NCBI GenBank assembly: GCA_040877545.1
Contig: JBBDNN010000075.1
Span: forward strand, 1 to 64,000
Origin: Gracilimonas sp040877545
GTDB taxonomy: Bacteria > Bacteroidota > Rhodothermia > Balneolales > Balneolaceae
Reading direction: 5' to 3'
Length of the DNA: 64,000 nucleotides
Positions 8,287 to 18,349 of the stretch are shown here, in pieces; position 1 is the first letter of the stretch, and each line of letters begins with the position of its first letter. The translations under genes were made by a program, and so were the position numbers. The notes beneath the pieces were generated by a model that saw only the letters and a program-made list of their open reading frames with translations, made no database searches and was not told the DNA's origin.

Positions 8287-10956
8287 ATGCGTCACAATAT
8301 TGCTACAATTGTTTTCTTGAGCATAATTGGTCAATTACTGGTAAGCACTATAGCATTTGCAAATTCCACCGGGAAAATTGCTGGCAGAGTAGTAGAGGAA
8401 AGTTCAGGTGAACCATTACCTGGGGTGAATGTTTCAATTGTGGGAACCCAAAAAGGGGCGGTAACTGACGTTGAAGGATATTATACCATTTTAAATGTAA
8501 CCCCGGACACTTATGAATTACAGGCTTCATTTTTAGGATTTCAGACCAATATTGTTCAAAATGTTCGTGTGACGATTGGCCAAACTACAACAATTGATTT
8601 TTCACTATCCGAAACTGTCCTGGGTGGTGGAGAAATGATTGTAATTGCAGAACGTCCTATTGTCCGCAGAGACCTTACATCTTCAAGTGCATCCATTTCA
8701 CACAAGGAATTAGAGATGATGCCGGTAGAAAATTTTTCTGATGTAGTAAATCTCCAGGCAGGGGTGGTAAATGGACATTTTCGTGGTGGACGGTTAGGTG
8801 AAGTTGCCTATTTAGTAGACGGAGTTCCTATCAATGATGCTTTTGACAACTCCTTTGCATATCAGGTAGAAAATAATGCCATCCAGGAAGTGGAAGTTAT
8901 AAGTGGCACTTTTAATGCAGAATACGGGCAAGCTCAGTCGGGGGTGGTTAATATTGTTACTAAGGATGGAGGCGAAGATTACGAAGGCAATATTTCTACT
9001 TACACGGGAGATTACCTGACATCAAATACCGAAGATTATCAAAATATCGGCTCTATTTCCCCTGCTCATATTTATGATGTGCAGGGAAATGTAAGCGGAC
9101 CTGTTCCACTGTTTGACGATAAATTAAGGTTTTTCTTTTCCGGCCGAAGAACTTCTGATCAGGGATACTTATATGGTAGAAATATTGTACGCCCAATGGG
9201 GCACAGTAATGATTCCGGCGAAATGATAAATGTAGATGGAAGACAAGTATACGTGCCTCAGCTGGGGGATAGTGCTTACCAGGCTATGAATTGGAGTGAG
9301 CAAAATACGCTGCAATTCAAGCTTACATCATATCACATAAGTGGAAATAAGTTTTCCGTAAATGCGCTTTATCAAAATGATCAGGGGCAAAATTACAACC
9401 ATTTATATCGATATAATCCTGATGGAACCCCCACAAATTTTGGAGAATCCATTACCCTAAATGTAATGGATAGTTATTCCTTTAATTCTAAAACGTTTGC
9501 AAATCTGAAGGCTTCCTATTTTATAAACCGAAGTGAATCGTATTTGTATGAAGATCCTTTGGATGCAAGGTATCCGCGAGACGATGCCCAGAATTTTTTA
9601 GGTGGAAATTTTTCTTTTTTCAGAGGAGGGGCCATAATGGATCATTTTAGCCGGGAGACAAAAACCTTTGTTGGAGTTATTGATGTAACCAGCCAGGTGA
9701 ATCGACGCCACATGTTTAAAACAGGTGCTCAAGCCAAACTTCACAATATCAATCTTAGAAATTTTGAAGTTAAAAATAATTCTTCCACAGGCTTTGACGC
9801 GGAAATACCCCCGGTTGGTACACCAGATCATGTTTATTACGATGAACAACCCATCGAACTAAGCGCCTATATTCAAGACAAAATGGAGTTTGATTATATG
9901 GTGGTCAATCTCGGCATCAGGTTTGATTATTTTGACGCCAACAGTCAGATTCCTGAAGATTACGAGCGCCCTGCAAATTCACCCAGAATTGAAACTGAGC
10001 CTAACTGGCAACTGTCTCCCCGCATTGGGATTGCATATCCTATCACAGAAAGTGGAGTGGTCCATGTTTCCTACGGCCATTTTTTCCAGATCCCTTCCTT
10101 CCAGTATTTATATACTAATCCTGATTACACTTATGATCCTGAAGTAGGACTGGGACGTGTTTTTGGCAACCCGAACCTGAAGCCTCAGCAAACTATATCC
10201 TACGAAACAGGTTTACAACAAGGCTTTAATGATATAATAGCATTAACTGCCACCGTGTATTATAAAGATATTAGAAATTTGCTCGGAACACGGATTGAAA
10301 CCATAGCACCCGGAGTAGATGAACCTTTTCCTCTTTCCAAGTATGGGCGATACATAAACCGGGATTACGGCCAATCAAAAGGAGTAATTTTAGCCCTCGA
10401 AAAGCGTATGGACCGAGGATATAGTTTTAATATTAATTATTCCCTGCAATTTGCATCCGGAAATGCGAGTGATCCTGAATCCCGCTTATTAGATGAGCAA
10501 GCAGGGGTGGAAACAGAAAAACAATTGGTTCCTTTAGATTGGGACCGCCGGCACCAGCTTAAAGCCAGTTTGAGTTTACTGACTTTCCAAAATTGGGTAA
10601 TTACTATGCAGGGAGAGTTTGGCTCCGGCTTACCATATACCCCATCCATTGCAAACGAGCGAATAGCCCTGGAAAATTCAGATCGAAAACCGGGATTCTC
10701 CAATTTTGATTTATATGCCTCAAAAAGTTTTGAGCTTTCAACAAACCTGAATGGTTCCCTTTTTATTAGAGCATATAACCTCTTCGATACACAGAACGAA
10801 GTGGAGGTGTACAACGACACCGGCCGCGCATTTCCAAACCTGAGATATTACTCCGGACAATCACAGGGTTTAAATACTAAAGAAGAATATCTGTCGCGAC
10901 CGGATTTTTATTCATCCCCAAGGAGAGCAACCATTGGTTTTAATATTAGCTTCTAA
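8287..10956 (+). CDS. TonB-dependent receptor with CarboxypepD_reg-like domain
   Basis: An 889-residue outer-membrane receptor. A signal peptide ends near TIAFA. A CarboxypepD_reg-like domain (residues about 29-110, GKIAGRVVEESSGEPLPGVN) comes next. The plug domain (about 130-240) includes VAYLVDGVPIND and AEYGQAQSGVVNIVTKDGG, followed by a 22-strand-type barrel ending in an aromatic residue (GFNISF). It is shorter than SusC proteins and no SusD gene is present. The next two genes, a large secreted protein and a PorV-like barrel, appear to be its fixed partners. Likely cargo is the oligosaccharide used by the GH130 enzymes; this is inferred from position. Confidence 0.9.
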   Translation: MRHNIATIVFLSIIGQLLVSTIAFANSTGKIAGRVVEESSGEPLPGVNVSIVGTQKGAVTDVEGYYTILNVTPDTYELQASFLGFQTNIVQNVRVTIGQTTTIDFSLSETVLGGGEMIVIAERPIVRRDLTSSSASISHKELEMMPVENFSDVVNLQAGVVNGHFRGGRLGEVAYLVDGVPINDAFDNSFAYQVENNAIQEVEVISGTFNAEYGQAQSGVVNIVTKDGGEDYEGNISTYTGDYLTSNTEDYQNIGSISPAHIYDVQGNVSGPVPLFDDKLRFFFSGRRTSDQGYLYGRNIVRPMGHSNDSGEMINVDGRQVYVPQLGDSAYQAMNWSEQNTLQFKLTSYHISGNKFSVNALYQNDQGQNYNHLYRYNPDGTPTNFGESITLNVMDSYSFNSKTFANLKASYFINRSESYLYEDPLDARYPRDDAQNFLGGNFSFFRGGAIMDHFSRETKTFVGVIDVTSQVNRRHMFKTGAQAKLHNINLRNFEVKNNSSTGFDAEIPPVGTPDHVYYDEQPIELSAYIQDKMEFDYMVVNLGIRFDYFDANSQIPEDYERPANSPRIETEPNWQLSPRIGIAYPITESGVVHVSYGHFFQIPSFQYLYTNPDYTYDPEVGLGRVFGNPNLKPQQTISYETGLQQGFNDIIALTATVYYKDIRNLLGTRIETIAPGVDEPFPLSKYGRYINRDYGQSKGVILALEKRMDRGYSFNINYSLQFASGNASDPESRLLDEQAGVETEKQLVPLDWDRRHQLKASLSLLTFQNWVITMQGEFGSGLPYTPSIANERIALENSDRKPGFSNFDLYASKSFELSTNLNGSLFIRAYNLFDTQNEVEVYNDTGRAFPNLRYYSGQSQGLNTKEEYLSRPDFYSSPRRATIGFNISF

Positions 10957-10963
10957 TAAAAAT

Positions 10964-13900
10964 ATGATAGTAGTAAAAAGTTTAAAGCCGAATTTGAAGT
11001 ATAATTTCCTGATCGCAACGGGATTATTATTGATGGTTTCAACCTTTAATTTTTCTGCCTTAGCACAGGAAGATGAAGATCATGGCAGTAACCGCTGGAC
11101 GCAGTGGGGTATAATGGATGGTAACCGGGTTCGTACTCTTTACTCTAACCACGGTGAAATTGCCCGCTGGCCAGATCAACCCTCCGGCGAGTGGCCAAAG
11201 GGAAGTGGTCATTCCTATGTGGATGGAGTTGCGTTTATTGTATCAGCCAAGACTAAAGATGCTCAGGGCACTACTATTACGCCTATGAGTACCAACTATC
11301 GTGAGTTTATAGATCGTGACCCTGTTTCCAAAATACCATGGGGATTTGCTCCTTTGGTAGGATTCTCAAATCCTTTTCAAAATTTTCCAGCACGCAGCGA
11401 TGATGAAACTACCTGGCCGCAAGCCTGGCCCGACCGGCCGATTGATTGGGCAGGTCAATGGAACGGCTGGTTTGGCAAAGGCGTAAAGAATGCAGATCTC
11501 GAAACCTATTTTGTTTTTGATGATGCCGAAGACAGAGAGTGGATACAGCCACCACATGAGTTTTATCCTTGTCCCGGCGAGGAAGGCCGCGGTGGAATGG
11601 GGCTGGAAGTTAGAGCGAGGGGTTTTCAATGGAATCATCCACTTGCACAGGATGTGATTTTTTGGCTGTATGAAATTGAAAATGAATGCGAAGTGGATTA
11701 CGAAGAAATGTATTTCGCCCAGTATATCGATTGGGGTATTGGCGGAACAGACGATTCCGGAGATGATGAAGGAGCTTATGATACGGAACTGGATATAGCT
11801 TTTGCATGGGATTATGATGGAACAGGCTCACCGGGTTTATGGGGGCCTGTTGGCACCGCCGGTTATGCTTTCCTCGAATCGCCGGGAAATTTTACAGATG
11901 GAGTGGATAATGATGAAGACGGAATTACTGATGAAACCAGGTCGGGCGGAGCAGGACAACTTATTGAAGGCCAGGACAACATCGAGAGTTATGTGAATAC
12001 CAATTATGACCGGGATCGTTTCGAAATTTTTTATCTGCCCCTTGAACAGATGCCAGCTTATCAGGCCGGAGTTTGGTGGACTGGAGATGAAGACATGGAC
12101 TGGAGAGTCTATTCCGATCTAAATGAAAATGAGCAATGGGATCCTGGAGAGCCATTAAATGATGATGTCGGGATTGACGGCCTGGGCCCCAATCACCCCA
12201 ACTATCCCGGACGAGATGAGGGCGAAGGAAACGGAAGGCCTGATGAAGGAGAACCAAATTTTGACGGGCTGGATAAAGATGAATCCGATCAAATAGGCCT
12301 TACAGGGTTTCAGGTTTTTGATGTTCATCAATATGAATTGATTAATGACGAGGAAAACTTCAGGCTGTTTTCCGAGGCACTTCCGCCCATTGATGATATT
12401 GTACTTGAAGGCGGGAGAAATTTAGGGATGTTTTTTGCTTCAGGGCCTTTCCCCTTAGCGGCGGGACAAACCGAGCGTTTTTCTATGGCACTGATTTTTG
12501 CAGAGAAAGATTTTAATGATCCCCGAAACATTCAGAACTCTTCTCTGGCTCGTAAAAAGGAAACTGTACAGCAGATTTACAATGCTGATTATCAATTTGC
12601 ACAACCTCCTAATAAATCAAACCTGACAGTAATTCCCGGAGATGGACAAGTAACCTTGTTTTGGGATGACCTCGCTGAGCTGTCATATGATCCCTTTTTG
12701 GGCGAATATGATTTTGAAGGATATATGATTTACCGGTCTACTGAGCCTAATTTTGAAGAAAACCTGGATATCACAGATGCCTATGGAAATACTATCTATC
12801 AGAAACCATTAGCACAATTTGACTTAAGAAATAATATCAGGGGCTTGCATCCTGTAACCGTAAACGGAGTGCAGTTTAATCTTGGTAATGATTCAGGACT
12901 TCGTCACAGTTATATAGATACGGATGTAATTAATGGGAAAACCTATTATTACGCTTTAGTGCCTTATGACCGGGGCTTTTTGGAGATAGATGGTGACAGT
13001 AATTTTGTCACAGATATAAACGGGCAGGTTCGCGGTATTTCTCCGAGTACAGCCTCAGCCGTCATTAAAAATGATGTTGCCGGTAATATTAGCATTGATG
13101 TAAATACCGGAGTTGCAACCCCACGTGCACCGGCCGCCGGTTATATAGCCCCCGAAGTGGATGTTCTGAAAGAAAATTTAATCGGTACCGGCATCATCGG
13201 CGTAGATGTTTTGGCTGCTACCGCCGTAAAAAGTAACAAAGAATACAGCCTTACATTTGAGAATGATTCGGTCTGGCAAACAGAGATTAATCCGGTTGTT
13301 GTTTTAAAAACTCCTGATCAGGATGAGCCTTTATTTTCAGGATCATTGGAAGAAGGAAAAATACAGGTTCCGTTTATAGATGGATTCGCCATTGATATTG
13401 AAGGGCCCACTGAGATTACCATAAATGAAGAATCTATTGCTTATGAAGGCGAGGGTGGTAACTATAACCCGATTATTGAACCCGCTTCAAACAGCAGCCT
13501 TTTTTCATCTCGCTTTATTCCATATCCCGCTGATTTCGAGGTAAATTTCACCCCCGAAATCGCGGATACTTCAATGCGTGTGGCTTTCGGGATGAACGAA
13601 ATACCTACCCCTTTTTATATCGAAAATACCACAGCGGGTGAAAGAGTTCATTTTTCAATTATCGAAGATGTTGATGGCAAAAGAAACGGAGAATACGACC
13701 ACGGCGAATTGATTGTGATCATAATGGGAACTGAACCTGACAGTGAACCTCAGTTTGCCGGCGGCGAATGGCAGGCAAGTTGGTCTATCAGATTGCTTGA
13801 ACCTGATCCGATACTTCAGCCCGGTGTAGACCCAGTTCTTCCAAGTCCGGGATCATCACTCAAGTTTAGCATTCATAAGCCGTTCCAAAATTCAGATGAG

Positions 13901-14269
13901 TTTAATTTCGTCATGAAAGGTGGTGAATTTAACAGTGAACAGGCTAAGTCTTCGCTTGAGAATATTTTTGTAGTCCCCAATCCTTATGTGGCTACCAGCG
14001 ATTATGAACCTCAAAATACCTACCGGTCGGGCCGGGGAGAGCGAAGAATTTACTTTATGAATCTGCCTCCGAAATGCACCATCCGGATTTATACCATTAA
14101 TGGAGAACTTGTACAAACGCTTGAACACAATGAAAGTATTGACAACGGACAGGAAGCCTGGGATTTAACAACAAAAGACGGAATGAATCTCGCCTATGGC
14201 GTTTACCTATTCAATGTGGAAGCTAAAGGTGTAGGCAGCCACAACGGAAGATTTGCAGTAATTAAATAA
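10964..14269 (+). CDS. Large secreted protein with C-terminal sorting-like domain, TonB-receptor partner
   Basis: An 1101-residue exported protein of unknown function. ATG 10964 is chosen because it gives a clean signal peptide (MIVVKSLKPN... to NFSALAQ), 7 bp after the receptor gene. An upstream start at 10934 would overlap that gene. The middle contains acidic Asp-rich segments (DGVDNDEDGITDE) like calcium-binding loops. A fibronectin III-like stretch around residue 550 reads SNLTVIPGDGQVTLFWDD. The last 95 residues (VVPNPYVA... to GRFAVIK) resemble a type IX secretion tail. It occupies the place of a SusD-type surface lipoprotein, but no SusD similarity is seen. Confidence 0.75.
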   Translation: MIVVKSLKPNLKYNFLIATGLLLMVSTFNFSALAQEDEDHGSNRWTQWGIMDGNRVRTLYSNHGEIARWPDQPSGEWPKGSGHSYVDGVAFIVSAKTKDAQGTTITPMSTNYREFIDRDPVSKIPWGFAPLVGFSNPFQNFPARSDDETTWPQAWPDRPIDWAGQWNGWFGKGVKNADLETYFVFDDAEDREWIQPPHEFYPCPGEEGRGGMGLEVRARGFQWNHPLAQDVIFWLYEIENECEVDYEEMYFAQYIDWGIGGTDDSGDDEGAYDTELDIAFAWDYDGTGSPGLWGPVGTAGYAFLESPGNFTDGVDNDEDGITDETRSGGAGQLIEGQDNIESYVNTNYDRDRFEIFYLPLEQMPAYQAGVWWTGDEDMDWRVYSDLNENEQWDPGEPLNDDVGIDGLGPNHPNYPGRDEGEGNGRPDEGEPNFDGLDKDESDQIGLTGFQVFDVHQYELINDEENFRLFSEALPPIDDIVLEGGRNLGMFFASGPFPLAAGQTERFSMALIFAEKDFNDPRNIQNSSLARKKETVQQIYNADYQFAQPPNKSNLTVIPGDGQVTLFWDDLAELSYDPFLGEYDFEGYMIYRSTEPNFEENLDITDAYGNTIYQKPLAQFDLRNNIRGLHPVTVNGVQFNLGNDSGLRHSYIDTDVINGKTYYYALVPYDRGFLEIDGDSNFVTDINGQVRGISPSTASAVIKNDVAGNISIDVNTGVATPRAPAAGYIAPEVDVLKENLIGTGIIGVDVLAATAVKSNKEYSLTFENDSVWQTEINPVVVLKTPDQDEPLFSGSLEEGKIQVPFIDGFAIDIEGPTEITINEESIAYEGEGGNYNPIIEPASNSSLFSSRFIPYPADFEVNFTPEIADTSMRVAFGMNEIPTPFYIENTTAGERVHFSIIEDVDGKRNGEYDHGELIVIIMGTEPDSEPQFAGGEWQASWSIRLLEPDPILQPGVDPVLPSPGSSLKFSIHKPFQNSDEFNFVMKGGEFNSEQAKSSLENIFVVPNPYVATSDYEPQNTYRSGRGERRIYFMNLPPKCTIRIYTINGELVQTLEHNESIDNGQEAWDLTTKDGMNLAYGVYLFNVEAKGVGSHNGRFAVIK

Positions 14270-14278
14270 GATAGCAGT

Positions 14279-15307
14279 ATGAAAAAAGTGACTATATATT
14301 TCCTGTTAGTATTTTTATTGGGATTTTCTGCTGCCGAGCTTAAAGCACAGCGGGTTTCCAAAGCGGGAACTACGGCTGCTGAGTTTCTGAAAATCGGTGT
14401 GGGTTCCAGGGCAACCAGTATGGGCGGAGCTTTTGTGGCTGTCTCGGATGATGCTTCGGCATTATTTTGGAATCCGGCTGGTATTGCAGGACTCGAAAAA
14501 AATGAAATTCTTACCTCGCACAGCCGGTGGATTGGAGATATGGATTTCAATTATGCGGGCGCTGCATTTAAATTTGATAAAATCGGACATGTAGGGTTTT
14601 CCCTGACGATGTTAAGTGTTCCCGAAATGCTGGTTAGAACCGAAGAATTCCAGGAAGGAACCGGGGAAACTTTTGATGCTGCCGATCTTTCCGTTGGAGT
14701 AACCTATGCAGGAAATGTGGGAGAACGGTTTAGCATAGGAGGAACTGTGAAATATATTCAGCAGCGAATTTGGCACACTAAAGCACAAGCCTTTGCAATA
14801 GACATCGGCACAAAATTCAAAACAGATTTTATGGGTGGATTGGTGATAGGTGCCACAATATTTAACTTCGGAACTGATCTGCAAATGCAAGGCCGGGATT
14901 TGAGAACTTTTGTTGATCCGGATCCAACAAGTGATGGTAATAATGATCAAATTCCTGTGAACCTGGAAACAGATGAATGGAATCTGCCTTTGAATTTTCA
15001 ATTTGGTATTTCACTGAAACCACTAAATACCCGGATGCATAGCCTGCTGATCGCGGTTGATGCTCTTCATCCGAGTTCCAACTATGAAAGTTTGAATGTT
15101 GGTGGTGAATATGGTTTCCAAAACAGGGTATTTTTACGTGGGGGGTATGAAGCACTATTTCTGGAAGAGGTAGAAGCAGGATTAAATGGGGGATTAGGTG
15201 TTCATCAAATGCTATTTAATGGAGTTTTGTCAAAATTGAGTTATGGTTATAAAAGTGCCGGCCGTTTGGGAAATATTCACAGCTTGTCATTTGAGCTAAT
15301 CTTTTAA
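14279..15307 (+). CDS. PorV/PorQ family outer-membrane barrel protein
   Basis: A 342-residue protein with signal peptide ending AELKAQ. It has the family segment KIGVGSRATSMGGAFVAVSD followed by ASALFWNPAGIA, and many amphipathic beta-strands consistent with a FadL-like barrel, ending LSFELIF. PorV is the shuttle that carries type IX secretion substrates from the translocon to the attachment machinery. Paralogues next to TonB-receptor genes may serve a dedicated substrate. Here it follows by 9 bp a protein with a sorting-like tail, so it may handle that protein or the jelly-roll protein. Confidence 0.85.
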   Translation: MKKVTIYFLLVFLLGFSAAELKAQRVSKAGTTAAEFLKIGVGSRATSMGGAFVAVSDDASALFWNPAGIAGLEKNEILTSHSRWIGDMDFNYAGAAFKFDKIGHVGFSLTMLSVPEMLVRTEEFQEGTGETFDAADLSVGVTYAGNVGERFSIGGTVKYIQQRIWHTKAQAFAIDIGTKFKTDFMGGLVIGATIFNFGTDLQMQGRDLRTFVDPDPTSDGNNDQIPVNLETDEWNLPLNFQFGISLKPLNTRMHSLLIAVDALHPSSNYESLNVGGEYGFQNRVFLRGGYEALFLEEVEAGLNGGLGVHQMLFNGVLSKLSYGYKSAGRLGNIHSLSFELIF

Positions 15308-15308
15308 G

Positions 15309-16655
15309 TTGAAATATATTTTTTCACATATCAATAAAAGAAGATTTTCTTTGTCTTTTTTGATGCTGGCAGGTTTCTGTTTTTGTATGGTTATCATGGG
15401 TTGTGCAAAAGCGGAAAACTCTGACTATGTCCAGGAAGAAGAAATAAAGACCATTACCTATTGGTCGGCTCCCAATCCACAGGAATATGCGCTGGCTCAG
15501 GAAATTGTAGCAGAATGGAACAAAAATCACCCAAAAATTCAAGTGAAATTACAGGCCTTACCGGCTGGCTCGTCAAGCGAGGAAGTGCTGCTTTCTGCTA
15601 TGGTTGCAGGAACTACACCGGATGTATGTTCGAATATCTGGCCGGGCATTACCAACGATTTTATTCGGGCAGAAGGCTTATATCCTCTCGACTCTTTTGA
15701 TGACTTTGAGGAAATAATGATTGAACGAGTTCCCGAAGAGGTATTGCAAAGTGTAAAAGCTGCCGATGGCCACACTTATCAAATTCCCTGGAAAACAAAT
15801 CCTGTTATGATACAATACAATGTGGGAATGTTTGAAGAGGCCGGCGTAATGGAATTCCCTAAAACCTACTCTGAATTTTTTGCGGCCGCTGAAAAAATAA
15901 CCAGGGATTCCAATGGCGATGGTCGGATTGACCAATGGATGGGTTACCGGGATATCCGTCCTGTTTGGTGGCAACGCTACTATGATTATTACACCAGTTA
16001 CATAACTGCATCCGGCGGTGCCACTCTTTTTGACCGGGAGGAATTGGCTATTGATGAAAAAGCCTCCACACAGGTTTTTTCTTTTTTCAAAACCATTTAT
16101 GACGAGAACTACTTTCCAAGATCAACGTTGCAGGGTAATGCTTTTTTGCATGGAATTATAGCACTGGAATTTACTGGTCCCTGGAATATTGCTTATCTGG
16201 AAAATAATGCACCGGCATCTCTGAAATATGATTTTGCCCCCGTTCCGGTACCTGATGATTATTCTGGGGAAACCTACACCTACGGAGATCATAAAAATAT
16301 TGCCATCTTCTCGAATACCAAACATCCTGAAGAAAGCTGGGAGTTCGTAAAATATCTGACTACCAAAGAAGCCGACTTTAAACTTATGACTTTCGCCAAA
16401 CAGATTCCCATGCGAAAGAACCTGCTTACTGATGCGGCTTTTCACCAATTTTTTCAGGAAAATCCAAAGCTGGCCAGGTTTGCTGAACAAGCTGCTTTTA
16501 CCCGTGGAGTGGATGGGGTACGGGATTTTAAAGAAGTATTGGATGCTGTAGGCCGGTATTATGAAAAATCATCTGTATATGGAGTGCTTTCGCCTCAGCA
16601 GGCTACGCAGGAAATGATAGAAGCCATTCGGGTGATACGGGAGTGGAATAAGTAA
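15309..16655 (+). CDS. Sugar ABC transporter solute-binding lipoprotein
   Basis: A 448-residue family 1 extracellular solute-binding protein. The start is TTG 15309, directly after the PorV-like gene. It provides the basic n-region (KYIFSHINKRRFS) and hydrophobic core ending in a lipobox IMGC near residue 31. An internal ATG at 15363 would remove the basic region. Family features include ITYWSAPNPQEYALAQEIVA and the region AGTTPDVCSNIWPG. Anchored to the periplasmic face of the inner membrane, it would deliver sugar to the two permeases that follow with overlapping starts. It is likely to bind manno-oligosaccharides given the GH130 genes, but the ligand cannot be read from sequence. Confidence 0.92.
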   Translation: MKYIFSHINKRRFSLSFLMLAGFCFCMVIMGCAKAENSDYVQEEEIKTITYWSAPNPQEYALAQEIVAEWNKNHPKIQVKLQALPAGSSSEEVLLSAMVAGTTPDVCSNIWPGITNDFIRAEGLYPLDSFDDFEEIMIERVPEEVLQSVKAADGHTYQIPWKTNPVMIQYNVGMFEEAGVMEFPKTYSEFFAAAEKITRDSNGDGRIDQWMGYRDIRPVWWQRYYDYYTSYITASGGATLFDREELAIDEKASTQVFSFFKTIYDENYFPRSTLQGNAFLHGIIALEFTGPWNIAYLENNAPASLKYDFAPVPVPDDYSGETYTYGDHKNIAIFSNTKHPEESWEFVKYLTTKEADFKLMTFAKQIPMRKNLLTDAAFHQFFQENPKLARFAEQAAFTRGVDGVRDFKEVLDAVGRYYEKSSVYGVLSPQQATQEMIEAIRVIREWNK

Positions 16656-17527
16656 TGAAAGAATTGTTCAAGAAAATTAATCCCGGGGTATTACTAAGTG
16701 TTCCGTATCTCGTGCACTTAATGCTCTTTTTTGTATATCCCGTAGTGTTTTCGCTTATACTTATTTTTCATCGCTGGGATATTGTAACACCCATGGAATT
16801 TGTTGGGTTAAAAAATTTCGAACGGATATTTCTGGATGAAGTTTTCCTGCAATCAATTATAAATACAGGTGTTTTTCTTGTACTTCACATCCCCTTGCAA
16901 ATTATCATTGCACTATTCTTTGCAGTTTTACTGAGTGAAAAGATATTTGCCCGCGGGTTTTTCCGAACCCTCTACTTTTTACCTGTTGTCGTTTCCGGAG
17001 TTGTGGTAACAATTATTTTTCAACAACTTTTTTCTTACGATGACGGCCTTATTAATAAGCTGTTTGCCGTCATTAACCTGCCTCACATTCCCTGGCTGGT
17101 TTCCGAAAATTGGGCGATGCCTTCAATTGCCTTAATGGCTACCTGGAAGAATGTGGGACTGTATATCATTTTATTTATGGCTGGATTGCAAAGTATTCCA
17201 AATGAACTCTATGAAGCAGCCCGCCTGGATGGCACCAATACCTGGCAACGCTTCTATCATATTACTTTGCCGATGCTAAATCCCACCATGGTAACGGTAA
17301 TAGTATTGTCAGTGATCGGTGGTTTTTCCTTATTTATCGAACCTTATGTAATGACCGGGGGCGGACCAATGAATTCCACACTATCGGCAGTATTATACAT
17401 TTATAATCAGGCCTTTGATTTTGCCCATATGGGATATGCAGCAACTCTGGGACTCTTTTTTGCCGCCATCATATTTACAGTAGTGGCCCTCCAAAAGCGT
17501 TTTGTTGAAACGGAGTTGTACCAATGA
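16655..17527 (+). CDS. Sugar ABC transporter permease, MalF/UgpA type
   Basis: A 290-residue inner-membrane permease with six predicted transmembrane segments. The binding-protein-dependent EAA loop appears as YEAARLDGTNTWQRFYHITL. Its ATG overlaps the stop of the solute-binding protein gene by one base (TAATG), indicating translational coupling. It pairs with the next permease to form the channel and should use the MalK-like ATPase encoded at 2087-3190. Confidence 0.94.
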   Translation: MKELFKKINPGVLLSVPYLVHLMLFFVYPVVFSLILIFHRWDIVTPMEFVGLKNFERIFLDEVFLQSIINTGVFLVLHIPLQIIIALFFAVLLSEKIFARGFFRTLYFLPVVVSGVVVTIIFQQLFSYDDGLINKLFAVINLPHIPWLVSENWAMPSIALMATWKNVGLYIILFMAGLQSIPNELYEAARLDGTNTWQRFYHITLPMLNPTMVTVIVLSVIGGFSLFIEPYVMTGGGPMNSTLSAVLYIYNQAFDFAHMGYAATLGLFFAAIIFTVVALQKRFVETELYQ

Positions 17528-18339
17528 ACATGAAGAAAACGAGCCTGTACTTATCATTATTTATTGGAGCACTGGTGTTTGCTTATCCATTTATCTGGAT
17601 GATCTTCAGCACGTTTAAGCCGGATGGAGAAATTGGGAATATTCAACTTCTTCCCATTGAATGGACTTTGCTTAATTATGAAATGGTTCTGAATCGAATC
17701 CCAATAGGAAAGGGTTTTATTAATAGCTTGATAGTTACCTGCCTGGTCACGATTTCTGTAGTAATTTTTGGTTCTATTACCGGATATGCGCTGTCAAGAT
17801 TAAAATGGAAGGGCAGGGATACTTTATTCTCCATCAGTTTATTGACGATGATGATTCCTTTCCAGATTACCCTGATTCCCACCTATATTTTAATTGTGAA
17901 ATTTGGCCTCACTGATAATCTTGCGGGGCTGATAATTCCTGCTATGGTTACTGCTTTCTCTATTCTGTTATTCCGGCAAAGCTTTCTCACAATTCCACAG
18001 GATTTAATCGACGCCGCCCGCCTGGATGGATGTTCTGAGCTGGGTATTTTATTCCGTGTGATTTTCCCTCTTTCAAAACCTGCATTAGTTACGGTAGCCA
18101 TTTTGACATTTGTAGCAAATTGGAATGAAGTGCTGTGGCCGCTTATAGTAATACGAGATCAGGATTTAATGACCATGCCACAGATGGTAGCCCTTTTTGC
18201 CGTAGGCGGCGGGGCTGATGCAAGTGTTGGAGCCCAACTGGCCTCTGCTCTTTTATTAGCGATTCCGGTGGTGATAGCCTACCTGATTTTCCAAAAACAC
18301 TTTATAAAAAGCCTGGCATCAACTGGTTTAAAAAGCTAA
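17524..18339 (+). CDS. Sugar ABC transporter permease, MalG/UgpE type
   Basis: A 271-residue permease with six transmembrane segments and the EAA-type loop IDAARLDGCSELGILFRVIF. It overlaps the preceding permease by 4 bp (ATGA), so the two are co-translated. It belongs to the carbohydrate uptake (CUT1) class. Its downstream neighbour is an all-helical lipoprotein 10 bp away, so the operon continues. Confidence 0.94.
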   Translation: MNMKKTSLYLSLFIGALVFAYPFIWMIFSTFKPDGEIGNIQLLPIEWTLLNYEMVLNRIPIGKGFINSLIVTCLVTISVVIFGSITGYALSRLKWKGRDTLFSISLLTMMIPFQITLIPTYILIVKFGLTDNLAGLIIPAMVTAFSILLFRQSFLTIPQDLIDAARLDGCSELGILFRVIFPLSKPALVTVAILTFVANWNEVLWPLIVIRDQDLMTMPQMVALFAVGGGADASVGAQLASALLLAIPVVIAYLIFQKHFIKSLASTGLKS

Positions 18340-18349
18340 AAAATTTGAA

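Noticed and set aside
10934..10963. Earlier start for the 1101-residue secreted protein
   Set aside because: It would overlap the end of the receptor gene and place ten extra residues before the signal peptide. ATG 10964 fits better.
8287..15307. Reading the receptor, secreted protein and barrel as a SusC/SusD system
   Set aside because: The large secreted protein shows no SusD lipobox or helical repeat pattern, and the barrel belongs to the PorV/PorQ family.
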